Below, piece after piece: positions 1-11,700 of a stretch of DNA of 64,000 nt; within the stretch, counting starts at the first letter, position 1, and each line of letters begins with the position of its first letter. This DNA comes from Archivesica marissinica (Eukaryota > Mollusca > Bivalvia > Venerida > Vesicomyidae), in the NCBI GenBank assembly GCA_014843695.1, contig CM026400.1:12590067-12654066 (forward strand), written 5' to 3'. The translations under genes and the position numbers were made by a program. The notes beneath the pieces were generated by a model. That model saw only the letters and a program-made list of their open reading frames with translations. It searched no databases and was not told where the DNA came from.

Positions 1-39
1 TATATGCAGTATGGCAGCCTTAAAGTCTCTCCTGGAATT

Positions 40-2350
40 GTGCTATTAAGCAATGTGATGTGTAAATATGTGATGTACAATGTGTGATGTAATGTGTGAT
101 GTAATATGTAATTGTGGAGAGAATGTCAATAAGCTACAAGCTTCAGATTCAATGTGATGTGCAATGTGTGATGTAATATGTAATTGTGGAGAGAATGTCA
201 ATAAGCTACAAGCTTCAGATTCAATGTAATGTGCAATGTGTGATGTAATATGTAATTGTGGAGAGAATGTCAATAAGCTACAAGCTTCAGATTCAATGTG
301 ATGTGTGATGTAATATGTAATTGTGGAGAGAATGTCAATAAGCTACAAGCTTCAGATTCAATGTGATGTGTGATGTAATATGTAATTGTGGAGAGAATGT
401 CAATAAGCTACAAGCTTCAGATTCAATGTGATGTGTGATGTAATTGTGGAGAGAATGTCAATAAGCTACAAGCTTCAGATTCAATGTGATGTGTGATGTA
501 ATATGTAATTGTGGAGAGAATGTCAATAAGCTACAAGCTTCAGATTCAATGTGATGTGTGATGTAATATGTAATTGTGGAGAGAATGTCAATAAGCTACA
601 AGCTTCAGATTCAATGTGATGTGCAGTGTGTGATGTAATATGTAATTGTGGAGAGAATGTCAATAAGCTACAAGCTTCAGATTCAATATGATGTGTGATG
701 TAATATGTAATAGTGGAGAGAATGTCAATAAGCTACAAGCTTCAGATTCAATGTGATGTGTGATGTAATATGTAATTGTGGAGAGAATGTCAATAAGCTA
801 CAAGCTTCAGATTCAATGTGATGTGTGATGTAATATGTAATTGTGGAGAGAATGTCAATAAGCTACAAGCTTCAGATTCAATGTGATGTGCAGTGTGTGA
901 TGTAATATGTAATTGTGGAGAGAATGTCAATAAGCTACAAGCTTCAGATTCAATGTGATGTGTGATGTAATATGTAATTGTGGAGAGAATGTCAATAAGC
1001 TACAAGCTTCAGATTCAATGTGATGTGTGATGTAATATGTAATAGTGGAGAGAATGTCAATAAGCTACAAGCTTCAGATTCAATGTGATGTGTGATGTAA
1101 TATGTAATTGTGGAGAGAATGTCAATAAGCTACAAGCTTCAGATTCAATGTGATGTGTGATGTAATATGTAATTGTGGAGAGAATGTCAATAAACTACAA
1201 GCTTCAGATTCAATGTGATGTAATATGTAAGTGTGGAGAGAATGTCAATAAGCTACAAGCTTCAGATTCAATGTGATGTGCAGTGTGTGATGTAATATGT
1301 AATTGTGGAGAGAATGTCAATAAGCTACAAGCTTCAGATTCAATGTGATGTGTGATGTAATATGTAATTGTGGAGAGAATGTCAATAAGCTACAAGCTTC
1401 AGATTCAATGTGATGTAATATGTAATTGTGGAGAGAATGTCAATAAGCTACAAGCTTCAGATTCAATGTGATGTGCAGTGTGTGATGTAATATGTAATTG
1501 TGGAGAGAATGTCAATAAGCTACAAGCTTCAGATTCAATGTGATGTGTGATGTAATATGTAATTGTGGAGAGAATGTCAATAAGCTACAAGCTTCAGATT
1601 CAATGTGATGTAATATGTAATTGTGGAGAGAATGTCAATAAGCTACAAGCTTCAGATTCAATGTGATGTGTGATGTAATATGTAATAGTGGAGAGAATGT
1701 CAATAAGCTACAAGCTTCAGATTCAATGTGATGTGTGATGTAATATGTAATTGTGGAGAGAATGTCAATAAGCTACAAGCTTCAGATTCAATGTGATGTG
1801 TGATGTAATATGTAATTGTGGAGAGAATGTCAATAAGCTACAAGCTTCAGATTCAATGTGATGTGTGATGTAATATGTAATTGTGGAGAGAATGTCAATA
1901 AGCTACAAGCTTCAGATTCAATGTGATGTGTGATGTAATATGTAATTGTGGAGAGAATGTCAATAAACTACAAGCTTCAGATTCAATGTGATGTAATATG
2001 TAATTGTGGAGAGAATGTCAATAAGCTACAAGCTTCAGATTCAATGTGATGTGCAGTGTGTGATGTAATATGTAATTGTGGAGAGAATGTCAATAAGCTA
2101 CAAGCTTCAGATTCAATGTGATGTGTGATGTAATATGTAATTGTGGAGAGAATGTCAATAAGCTACAAGCTTCAGATTCAATGTGATGTGTGATGTAATA
2201 TGTAATTGTGGAGAGAATGTCAATAAACTACAAGCTTCAGATTCAATGTGATGTAATATGTAATTGTGGAGAGAATGTCAATAAGCTACAAGCTTCAGAT
2301 TCAATGTGTGATGTGATGTGCAATGTGTGATGCAATGTGTGCTACAAGCT
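40..2350. repeat. Minisatellite, 65-bp unit
   Basis: About 35 head-to-tail copies by span. Each unit contains GTGGAGAGAATGTCAATAAG followed by CTACAAGCTTCAGATTCAAT. The common spacing is 65 bp, with shorter variants lacking a GTGATGTGT block and longer ones carrying GTGCAGTGTG. Copies are nearly identical, which suggests recent amplification or homogenisation. The last copies (2290-2360) are degenerate and run into unique sequence. Open reading frames here are by-products of the repeat. Confidence 0.97.
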
Positions 2351-2480
2351 TCAGATTCAATTTTTGTAAAAGTCCAAGAAAGTATTTACTAACGGGCTCC
2401 TTTAATCATGAACCTAGAAGCATCTTCGTGTCCATCAGTTGATTGCAAATTTATGCATGAATTATGAATTTGTGTTTCAG

Positions 2481-2551
2481 TCGCAGGTGTGGGAGGAGCC
2501 GTTGCCATGGTAGCAGCCGCTTTAACATATATCTTCACTGAAACCACGTGA
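2481..2551 (+). CDS. Candidate terminal coding exon, hydrophobic C-terminus
   Basis: The sequence TTTGTGTTTCAG ends at 2480 and is a good splice acceptor. The following frame (first two bases complete a split codon) reads AGVGGAVAMVAAALTYIFTE then TT and a TGA stop at 2549-2551. The peptide is glycine/alanine rich and could be a C-terminal membrane segment with a GxxGG packing motif. No upstream exon is visible: everything before about 2360 is satellite. The stop lies 97 bp from the convergent stop codon of the minus-strand coiled-coil reading frame. No family is recognised. The call rests on the acceptor, an open frame ending in a stop, and coding-like composition. Confidence 0.4.
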
Positions 2552-2647
2552 ATCTGGCTTGCTACACGTGGTGTCGGGTAATTATGGTTTTAGCCTCTTT
2601 TATTAGCTCAGCAGTTTCTGGACTAAACATGCTATTGTCATGGCTTG

Positions 2648-3074
2648 TCATTCTTCCTTTGCCTGTTTCAAAACTTTACGGATGGCTACAATATCTTTAA
2701 GCTTAGCTATAGCGTCTTTAAGATTGGCTATAACACTGTTAAGGTTGACTACAATGTCTTTAAAGTTAGCTATAGCGTCTTTAAGATTCGGTATAATGTT
2801 GTTACGGTTGGTTATTATGTTGGCTATAGTGTCTATAAGGTTGGCTATACTGTCATTAAGGTTGGCTATAATGTCTTTAAGGTTGGCTATAACATCTTTA
2901 AGGTTGGCTATACTGTCATTAAGGTTGGCTATAATGTCATTAAGGTTGGCTATAGCATCATTAAGGTTGGCTATAACATCATTAAGGTTGGCTATGATGT
3001 CTTTAAGGTTGGCTATGACGTCTTTAAGGTTGGCTATAACGTCATTACGGTTGGCTATGATGTCTTTAAGGTTG
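2648..3074 (-). pseudogene. C-terminal part of a heptad-repeat coiled-coil coding region
   Basis: Read on the minus strand from about 3074 to the stop TGA at 2650-2648, the frame stays open through some twenty 21-bp units. Each translates to a heptad of the type KDVIANL or NDIIANL, with I/V and L spaced as in a coiled coil. The last units diverge (DAIAKL, then KDIVAIRKVLKQAKEE) and end in a stop, as expected for the true end of a coding region rather than a random array. Above 3075 the array contains 20-bp units that shift the frame. With the reading frame at 5967-6236 this looks like the two ends of one coding exon whose middle expanded and decayed. No family is recognised. Confidence 0.45.
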
Positions 3075-5995
3075 CTATAACGTCATTAAGGTTGCTATAA
3101 CGTCTTTAAGGTTGGCTATGACGTCTTTAAGGTTGGCTATGATGTCATTATGGTTGGCTATGATGTCTTTAAGGTTGCTATAGCATCATTAAGGTTGGCT
3201 ATAACGTCATTAAGGTTGGCTATGACGTCTTTAAGGTTGGCTATGACGTCTTTAAGGTTGGCTATGACGTCATTACGGTTGGCTATAATGTCATTAGGTC
3301 TGGTTGGCTATGACGTCATTAAGGTTGGCTATGACGTCTTTAAGGTTGGCTATAACGTCATTACGGTTGGCTATGATGTCTTTAAGGTTGCTATAACGTC
3401 ATTAAGGTTGCTATAACGTCTTTAAGGTTGGCTATGACGTCATTAGGTTGGCTATAACGTCATTACGGTTGGCTAAGATGTCTTTAAGGTTGCTATAACG
3501 TCATTAAGGTTGGCTATGACATCATTAAGGTTGCTATAACGTCTTTAAGGTTGGCTATGACGTCTTTAAGGTTGGCTATGACGTCATTACGGTTGGCTAT
3601 AATGTCATTAAGGTTGGCTATAGCATCATTAAGGTTGGCTATAACGTCATTAAGGTTGGCTATAACGTCATTACGGTTGGCTATGATGTCTTTAAGGTTG
3701 CTATAACGTCATTAAGGTTGCTATAACGTCATTAAGGTTGGCTATGATGTCTTTAAGGTTGCTATAACGTCATTAAGGTTGCTATAACGTCTTTAAGGTT
3801 GGCTATGATGTATTTAAGGTTGGCTATGATGTCATTATGGTTGGCTATAATGTCTTTAAGGTTGGCTATAGCATCATTAAGGTTGGCTATAACGTCATTA
3901 AGGTTGGCTATAACGTCATTACGGTTGGCTATGATGTCTTTAAGGTTGCTATAACGTCATTAAGGTTGCTATAACGTCATTAAGGTTGGCTATGATGTCT
4001 TTAAGGTTGCTATAACGTCATTAAGGTTGCTATAACGTCTTTAAGGTTGGCTATGATGTCTTTAAGGTTGGCTATGACGTCATTACGGTTGGCTATAATG
4101 TCATTAAGGTTGGCTATAGCATCATTAAGGTTGGCTATAACATCATTAAGGTTGGCTATGACGTCTTTAAGGTTGGCTATGACGTCTTTAAGGTTGGCTA
4201 TAACGTCATTACAGTTGGCTATGATGTCTTTAAGGTTGCTATAACGTCATTAAGGTTGCTATAACGTCTTTAAGGTTGCTATAATGTCATTAAGGTTGGC
4301 TATAACGTCTTTAAGGTTGATATAACGTCTTTAAGGTTGCTATAATGTCATTAAGGTTGGCTATAACGTCTTTAAGGTTGGCTATAATGTCTTTAAGGTT
4401 GCTATTACGTCATTAAGTGCTATAACGTCTTTACGGTTGCTATAACGTCATTAAGGTTGGCTATGACGTCATTAAGGTTGCTATAACGTCATTAAGGTTG
4501 GCTATGACGTCATTAAGGTTGCTATAACGTCTTTAAGGTTGGCTATGACGTCTTTAAGGTTGGCTATGACGTCATTACGGTTGGCTATAATGTCATTAAG
4601 GTTGGCTATAGCATCATTAAGGTTGGCTATAACGTCATTAAGGTTGGCTATAACGTCATTACGGTTGGCTATGATGTCTTTAAGGTTGCTATAACGTCAT
4701 TAAGGTTGGCTATAACGTCATTAAGGTTGGCTATGATGTCTTTAAGGTTGCTATAACGTCATTAAGGTTGCTATAACGTCTTTAATGTTGGCTATGACGT
4801 ATTTAAGGTTGGCTATGACGTCATTACGGTTGGCTATAATGTCATTAAGGTTGGCTATAGCATCATTAAGGTTGGCTATAACGTCATTAAGGTTGGCTAT
4901 AACGTCATTACGGTTGGCTATGATGTCTTTAAGGTTGCTATGACGTCATTAAGGTTGCTATAACGTCATTAAGGTTGGCTATGACGTCTTTAAGGTTGGC
5001 TATGACGTCATTACGGTTGGCTATAATGTCATTAAGGTTGGCTATAGCATCATTAAAGTTGGCTATAACATCATTAAGGTTGGCTATGATGTCTTTAAAG
5101 TTGGCTATAACATCATTACGGTTGGCTATGATGTCTTTAAGGTTGCTATAACGTCATTAAGGTTGCTATAACGTCTTTAAGGTTGCTATAATGTCATTAA
5201 GGTTGGCTATAACGTCTTTAAGGTTGATATAACGTCTTTAAGGTTGCTATAACGTCATTAAGGTTGCTATAACGTCTTTAAGGTTGCTATAATGTCATTA
5301 AGGTTGGCTATAACGTCTTTAAGGTTGTATACGTCTTTAAGGTTGCTATTACGTCTTTAAGGTTGGCTATAACGTCATTACGGTTGGCTATGATGTCTTT
5401 AAGGTTGCTATAACGTCATTAAGGTTGCTATAACGTCTTTAAGGTTGCTATAACGTCTTTAAGGTTGCTATAACGTCATTAAGGTGGTTATAACGTTGCT
5501 ATAACGTCATTAAGGTTGCTATAACGTCTTTAAGGTTGCTATAATGTCATTAAGGTTGGCTATAACGTCTTTAAGGTTGCTATAACGTCTTTAAGGTTGC
5601 TATTACGTCATTAAGGTTGGCTATAACGTCATTACGGTTGGCTATGATGTCTTTAAGGTTGCTATAACGTCATTAAGGTTGCTATAACGTCTTTAAGGTT
5701 GCTATAACGTCTTTAAGGTTGCTATAACGTCATTAAGGTGGTTATAACGTTGCTATAACGTCTTTACGGTTGCTATAACGTCATTAAGGTGGCTATAACG
5801 TTGCTATAACGTCTTTACGGTTGCTATTACGTTATTAAGGTTGGCTATAACGTCTTTACGGTTGCTATAATGTCATTAAGGTTGGCTATAACATCTTTAA
5901 GGTTGCTATAATGTCATTAAGGTTGGCTATAACGTCTTTAAGGTTGCTACAACGTCTTTAAGGTTGCTATAACGTCTTTACGGTTGCTATAACGT
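2651..5995. repeat. Minisatellite, 20/21-bp units (heptad-coding origin)
   Basis: About 160 units of the type GGTTGGCTATAACGTCATTAA (21 bp) with many GGTTGCTATAACGTCATTAA variants (20 bp, one base missing). On the minus strand the 21-bp form encodes a seven-residue heptad (K/N-D-V-I-A-N-L). The 20-bp form shifts the frame and has itself been amplified, so the disruption is not a sporadic sequencing error. Edge units on the left are the most diverged, as expected for the oldest part of an array. Confidence 0.95.
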
Positions 5996-6236
5996 CATTT
6001 ATTGACAGATTTATCTGATTATCACATGCAATAACATTACTAATATTTCTTGTTAATATTTCAGTGAGACAATTTCTTCCAAATCGTAAGATCTGAACCA
6101 GTGTAATCTGTTGCAGCATATAATGTGCTTCCTCACTAGTCGATATTATATTCCAGTTAAACTTCTCTTCCAGGAATGTCTCGTCTAATGGCGATGGTAA
6201 CTTGGAATATTCAGGAGTTAAACAAGACAACTCGCA
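5967..6236 (-). pseudogene. Unrecognised coding-like frame leading into the heptad array
   Basis: The minus-strand frame from about 6236 reads SCELSCLTPEYSKLPSPLDE, then a helical segment (ISTSEEAHYMLQQITLVQIL) and NVIACDNQINLSINDVIA before it meets the array. The segment SINDVIA is the first heptad; the first array unit is a one-base-short variant, so the frame shifts and stops a few codons later. The composition is varied and protein-like, unlike the arrays. I infer that this is the N-terminal side of the exon ending at 2648. No splice acceptor could be fixed upstream, and no family is recognised. It could be a decayed gene or a transposon-encoded fragment. Confidence 0.35.
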
Positions 6237-6352
6237 TGAAGATGTTACAGAGACAGTGAAAGATGTTACACAGATAGTGAAAGATGTTACAGTGATAGTG
6301 AAAGATCTTACAGTGATAGTGAAAGTCTTACAGTGACAGTGAAAGATGTTAT
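6237..6352. repeat. Short tandem repeat, 20-21 bp
   Basis: About five units of the type GAAAGATGTTACAGTGATAGT. On the minus strand the 21-bp form reads TITVTSF in the same frame as the downstream coding-like segment; one unit has lost bases. Confidence 0.8.
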
Positions 6353-6950
6353 ATTGTGTGAGACTGACTGTCTACCCACTAGAATTGCTTATTAGCTGCA
6401 CTATATGATGATTATGGAGAGCTATCGTACTTGCCCCGGCTTCAAGTTCCACATTAAGGGAAACCTTTATGTGACTTCTTCTCATGGTAGTAATGTTGAG
6501 GCCAAATATTTCTAAATTTGGTCAGTAACATTTTTACAACAATCTATCAATTTTGGTTACATGGAGTGACTGGTTTAAGATATTGGTCAGTTTAAAGGAA
6601 TCTATCTCGGGGAACCAACTGTAGGACGTTTGTCATATTTGTTCTGCAGTATATACCTATATGTGATCTATACATCCTTGCAATGACGTCTCCAATTTCT
6701 TTTATGCTTTCCAAGGAATGATTTCGAGTTTTCTCAGAGAAGGAAAATGCCATCTTCCACTGTTTCAAAACCTGTCACTGCTTGGGGTTCGTATTTCTTA
6801 GCGGTTGGATGGACTTTTGTATTTTAGCTATTTTCTGACAATCATGAACAGTTAATTATAAAATAATATATTCTAATGAATTTGTTTTGTCCGTAGTTTT
6901 TAAGTTTAAGAGAAAATAACGTTCACACTAACATAAGTTGTTGTGCGGTT
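6353..6950. other. Unassigned sequence
   Basis: Unique-looking AT-rich sequence. I see no convincing exon, RNA or repeat here. Confidence 0.5.
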
Positions 6951-6954
6951 GTGT

Positions 6955-7265
6955 ATTGTAGTGATTACTTGACAGGGTTCATTCTAGGTCAGAATTTTTG
7001 GGAGAAGTGAGAAAGCACGTGATCGCTTTCTTAAATGGTGTTCTTTAATATACTTCTGCAAAATAGGGTTAAAATGCACAGTACAACCATTAAATACAAC
7101 ATTTGAATAGAAGGAGTGCTTTATAATGGGCCAGTGTATCATACTAGACAAAATTTTGTTTGAAAATCGTAAAAACCCAAAATGTTTTTTTTTAGGGAGA
7201 AGTGGGGCCCCCAGAGGGCGAAGTCAGGGTCCCTAGGGCGACATTTCGCCCACATAGCCCTCTAG
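6955..7265 (+). mobile_element. Old interspersed repeat, uninterrupted copy
   Basis: This segment matches, in inverted order, the blocks at about 61137-61214, 62583-62715 and 62959-63025. Shared landmarks are ATTCTAGGTCA, GGGAGAAGTGAGAAAG, GACCATTAAATAC-like, CATTTGAATAGAAG, AATGGGCCAGTGT, a poly-T stretch, and GTCCCTAGGGCGAC. Here the blocks are contiguous; in the other copy they are split by a hAT element and a SINE. Class unknown; no coding capacity seen. Confidence 0.7.
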
Positions 7266-7790
7266 AATGATCTCTGTTTGACGAAATAAATTCCTTACAT
7301 TAGTAAACCAAATATCCTCTATTTCTTGACATGGGATCACTCCCCTCAATTATGGTTAAAGTGTGTGGAGGCTGAATGCATCCAAGCTAACTTTAATTAC
7401 GCCCAATGTACCGTAGTTCATACCCCGATGGAAACTATTAACCCGCGATTAATTACTTATATTTACATTAATGATTCCTTTCAATGACACAAAGAAAATA
7501 TTGCACACTTTGCATTTAAAATGTTTTTAGTCGAGATTTGCAACTTACCGTGTCTCGGAACAGGTAAATAGATCATCCTTGGAACAGCAAAAACGGTAAC
7601 ACATGCCTTTTCTCGTGACAAACGCTGCCTAAAAACACTGCGAATGTGCATGTCCTTAACTTCGTATGCACATGCCAGCTGCATATCATGTGTTGGGAAC
7701 CCTCATACGAAAATGTATACATTTATCGAAGGAAATGCAATTATTGCATAGCAATGTAAATATATAGTGTATAATAGATGTTTTTGTTTT
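7266..7790. other. Unassigned sequence
   Basis: Nothing firmly identified. A short block near 7410-7445 (GTAGTTCATAC...GATGGAAACTATTAA) resembles sequence at 39878-39905 next to a SINE copy, so part of this stretch may be an old repeat. Confidence 0.4.
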
Positions 7791-7794
7791 TTTT

Positions 7795-7960
7795 ATATTT
7801 CGGGTTTTACGCCTGCATCAGCACCATTTCGGGCTATATCGCCGGTGGGCAGTTTACTTAACAACACCTTTCCTGGGCAGTTTCCAGCGGTTAACCAGTA
7901 CTTTGGTGCACCAACCTCCATAAGAAACTGCCAACTTTTTCATAATAGATATACATATGC
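7795..7960 (-). mobile_element. SINE family 1, head-less fragment
   Basis: Carries the family-1 body in the same order as the complete copies at 42766-43035 and 48025-48291 (TTTCGGGTTTTACGCCTGCA, CCTTTCCTGGGCAG, GCGGTTAACCAGTACTT, AAGAAACTGCCAACTT), then diverges before the tRNA-like head. Orientation is given relative to the tRNA-like promoter of the complete copies. Confidence 0.85.
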
Positions 7961-8001
7961 AAGACAGTTGAAAGTGAAATGTTAAAATGGCCTAGTGAAT
8001 T

Positions 8002-8200
8002 CACACGTTGATTCATATATTCACTGTATATACGTAATATACAAACACACGTTGATTCATATATTCACTGTATATACGTAATATACAAACACACGTTGAT
8101 TCATATATTCACTGTATATACGTAATATACAAACACACGTTGATTCATATATTCACTATATATACGTAATATACAAACACACGTTGATTCTTAATTCACT
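8002..8200. repeat. Tandem repeat, 44-bp unit
   Basis: About four and a half copies of a unit beginning CACACGTTGATTCATATATT and ending ACGTAATATACAAA. The last copy is degraded. Confidence 0.95.
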
Positions 8201-8454
8201 ACATAGATACATGTAATTGCATTTATTTTTTCCGTACATTATATTTATTATATAAAGTATTTAATTTGATTTACGGTTAAATTTGTGTGTATTATAGGGT
8301 AATATATTGAAATCACATAATAAAGTGAATATTCATCAAATTAATATTCGTTTTTCATTTTCTGTGTTGCTAAGCACTGTTTTAGAGTTAGATGGAGGTC
8401 CGTCACGCTTCACTTCTTGTACTGGTCTTTATATCTTTATTTGGTTGGTCGATA

Positions 8455-8680
8455 TAAAATTTTATTTAATTTACACTGATTGCGAAACAAACTTTAGCAA
8501 CTTATATTAATCACTACCGTTGGCACGGATGAAAGCGTGTATTTGGTCATTCGTGTGGGAGGAAACCGGAATACTAGAAGAAATCCGACCTGATGACACA
8601 TTCCAGTCTGAGAATCAAACCCGGGTTGCATTGGTGAGTAGCAAGTGTGCTAACCATTGTGCTGATCTCGCAGCCAGTTG
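8455..8680 (-). mobile_element. tRNA-headed SINE (distinct head, shared 3' tail)
   Basis: On the minus strand CAATGGTTAGCACA (A-box-like, about 8647-8660) is followed by CCCGGGTTTGATTC (B-box-like, about 8612-8625), the spacing of a tRNA-derived Pol III promoter. The body has GTGGGAGGAAACCGGA-type sequence (8556-8571 on +). The distal end, GATTGCGAAACAA...CAACTTATATTAATCACT at 8478-8515, matches the tail of SINE family 3 (62745-62790). The tail is therefore shared between SINEs with different heads. Confidence 0.7.
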
Positions 8681-8704
8681 GGCAATGATGACCAGTAGGG
8701 TGTT

Positions 8705-11700
8705 CCTAGGTATCTGTCGTGTATGTACATGTATATATGTCGTGTACGTACATGTATATATGTCGTGTATCTACATGTATATCTGTCGTTTACGTACTTG
8801 TATATATGTGGTGTACGTATATGTATATCTGTCGTGTACGTACATGTATATATGTCGTGTACGTACATGTATATATGTCGTGTACATATATGTCGTGTAC
8901 GTACATGTATATATGTCGTGTACGTACATGTATATATGTTGTGTACATACATGTATATATGTCGTGTAGGTACATGTATATCTGTCGTGTACATACATGT
9001 ATATCTGTCGTGTACATATGTGTATATCTGTCGTGTACATACATGTATATCTGTCGTGTACATACATGTATACCTGTCGTGTACATTTGTGTATATCTGT
9101 CGTGTACATACATGTATATCTGTCGTGTACATATGTGTATATCTGTCATGTACATATGTGTATATCTGTCGTGTACATATGTGTATATCTGTCGTGTAGG
9201 TACATGTATATCTGTCGTGTACATATGTGTATATCTGTCGTGTACATATGTGTATATCTGTCGTGTACATATGTGTATATCTGTCGTGTACATATGTGTA
9301 TATCTGTCGTGTACATATGTGTATATCTGTCGTGTACATACATGTATATCTGTCGTGTACATATGTGTATATCTGTCGTGTACATACATGTATATCTGTC
9401 GTGTACATATGTGTATATCTGTCGTGTACATGTATATCTGTCGTGTACATATGTGTATATCTGTCGTGTACATATGTGTATATCTGTCATGTACATATGT
9501 GTATATCTGTCGTGTACATATGTGTATATCTGTCGTGTACATATGTGTATATCTGTCGTGTACATATGTGTATATCTGTCGTGTACATATGTGTATATCT
9601 GTCGTGTATGTAGGTACATGTATATCTGTTGTGTACATATGTGTATATCTGTCATGTAGGTACATGTATATCTGTCGTGTACATATGTGTATATCTGTCG
9701 TGTACATACATGTATATCTGTCGTGTAGGTACATGTATATCTGTCGTGTACATACATGTATATCTGTCGTGTACGTACATGTATATATGTCGTGTACGTA
9801 CATGTATATATGTTGTGTATGTACATGTATATATGTCGTGTATGTACATGTATATATGTCATGTATGTACATGTATATATGTCGTGTATGTACATGTATG
9901 TATGTACATGTATATATGTCGTGTATGTACATGTATATATGTTGTGTACGTACATGTATATATGTCGTGTACAACATGTATATCTGTCGTGTACATATGT
10001 GTATATCTGTCGTGTACATATGTGTATATCTGTCGTGTACATATGTGTATATCTGTCGTGTACATATGTGTATATCTGTCGTGTACATATGTGTATATCT
10101 GTCGTGTACATATGTGTATATCTGTCGTGTACATACGTGTATATCTGTCGTGTACATATGTGTATATCTGTCGTGTAGGTACATGTATATCTGTCGTGTA
10201 CATATGTGTATATCTGTCGTGTACATATGTGTATATCTGTCGTGTACATATGTGTATATCTGTCGTGTACATATGTGTATATCTGTCGTGTACATATGTG
10301 TATATCTGTCGTGTACATACATGTATATCTGTCGTGTATATCTGTCGTGTACATATGTGTATATCTGTCGTGTACATACATGTATATCTGTCGTGTACAT
10401 ATGTGTATATCTGTCATGTAGGTACATGTATATCTGTCGTGTACGTACATGTATATATGTCGTGTACATATATGTCGTGTACGTACATGTATATATGTCG
10501 TGTACGTACATGTATATATGTTGTGTACATACATGTATATATGTCGTGTAGGTACATGTATATCTGTCGTGTACATACATGTATATCTGTCGTGTACATA
10601 TGTGTATATCTGTCGTGTACATACATGTATATCTGTCGTGTACATACATGTATACCTGTCGTGTACATTTGTGTATATCTGTCATGTACATACATGTATA
10701 TCTGTCGTGTACATATGTGTATATCTGTCATGTACATATGTGTATATCTGTCGTGTACATATGTGTATATCTGTCGTGTAGGTACATGTATATCTGTCGT
10801 GTACATATGTGTATATCTGTCGTGTACATATGTGTATATCTGTCGTGTACATATGTGTATATCTGTCGTGTACATATGTGTATATCTGTCGTGTACATAT
10901 GTGTATATCTGTCGTGTACATACATGTATATCTGTCGTGTACATATGTGTATATCTGTCGTGTAGGTACATGTATATCTGTCGTGTACATATGTGTATAT
11001 CTGTCGTGTAGGTACATGTATATCTGTCGTGTACGTACATGTATATCTGTCGTGTACATATGTGTATATCTGTCGTGTACATATGTGTATATCTGTCATG
11101 TACATATGTGTATATCTGTCGTGTACATATGTGTATATCTGTCGTGTACATATGTGTATATCTGTCGTGTACATATGTGTATATATGTCGTGTACATATG
11201 TGTATATCTGTCGTGTACATATGTGTATATCTGTCGTGTACATACATGTATATCTGTCGTGTACATATGTGTATATCTGTCGTGTACTTATGTGTATATC
11301 TGTCATGTAGGTACATGTATATCTGTTGTGTACATATGTGTATATCTGTCATGTAGGTACATGTATATCTGTCGTGTACATATGTGTATATCTGTCGTGT
11401 ACATACATGTATATCTGTCGTGTAGGTACATGTATATCTGTCGTGTACATACATGTATATCTGTCGTGTACGTACATGTATATATGTCGTGTACGTACAT
11501 GTATATATGTCGTGTACGTACATGTATATATGTCGTGTATGTACATGTATATATGTCGTGTATGTACATGTATATATGTCGTGTATGTCATGTATGTTGT
11601 ACATGTATATTGTCGTGTATGTACATGTATATATGTTGTGTACGTACATGTATATATGTCGTGTACAACATGTATATCTGTCGTGTACATATGTGTATAT

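Noticed and set aside
40..2350. CRISPR-like array
   Set aside because: The units are complete tandem repeats without unique spacers, in a eukaryotic context.
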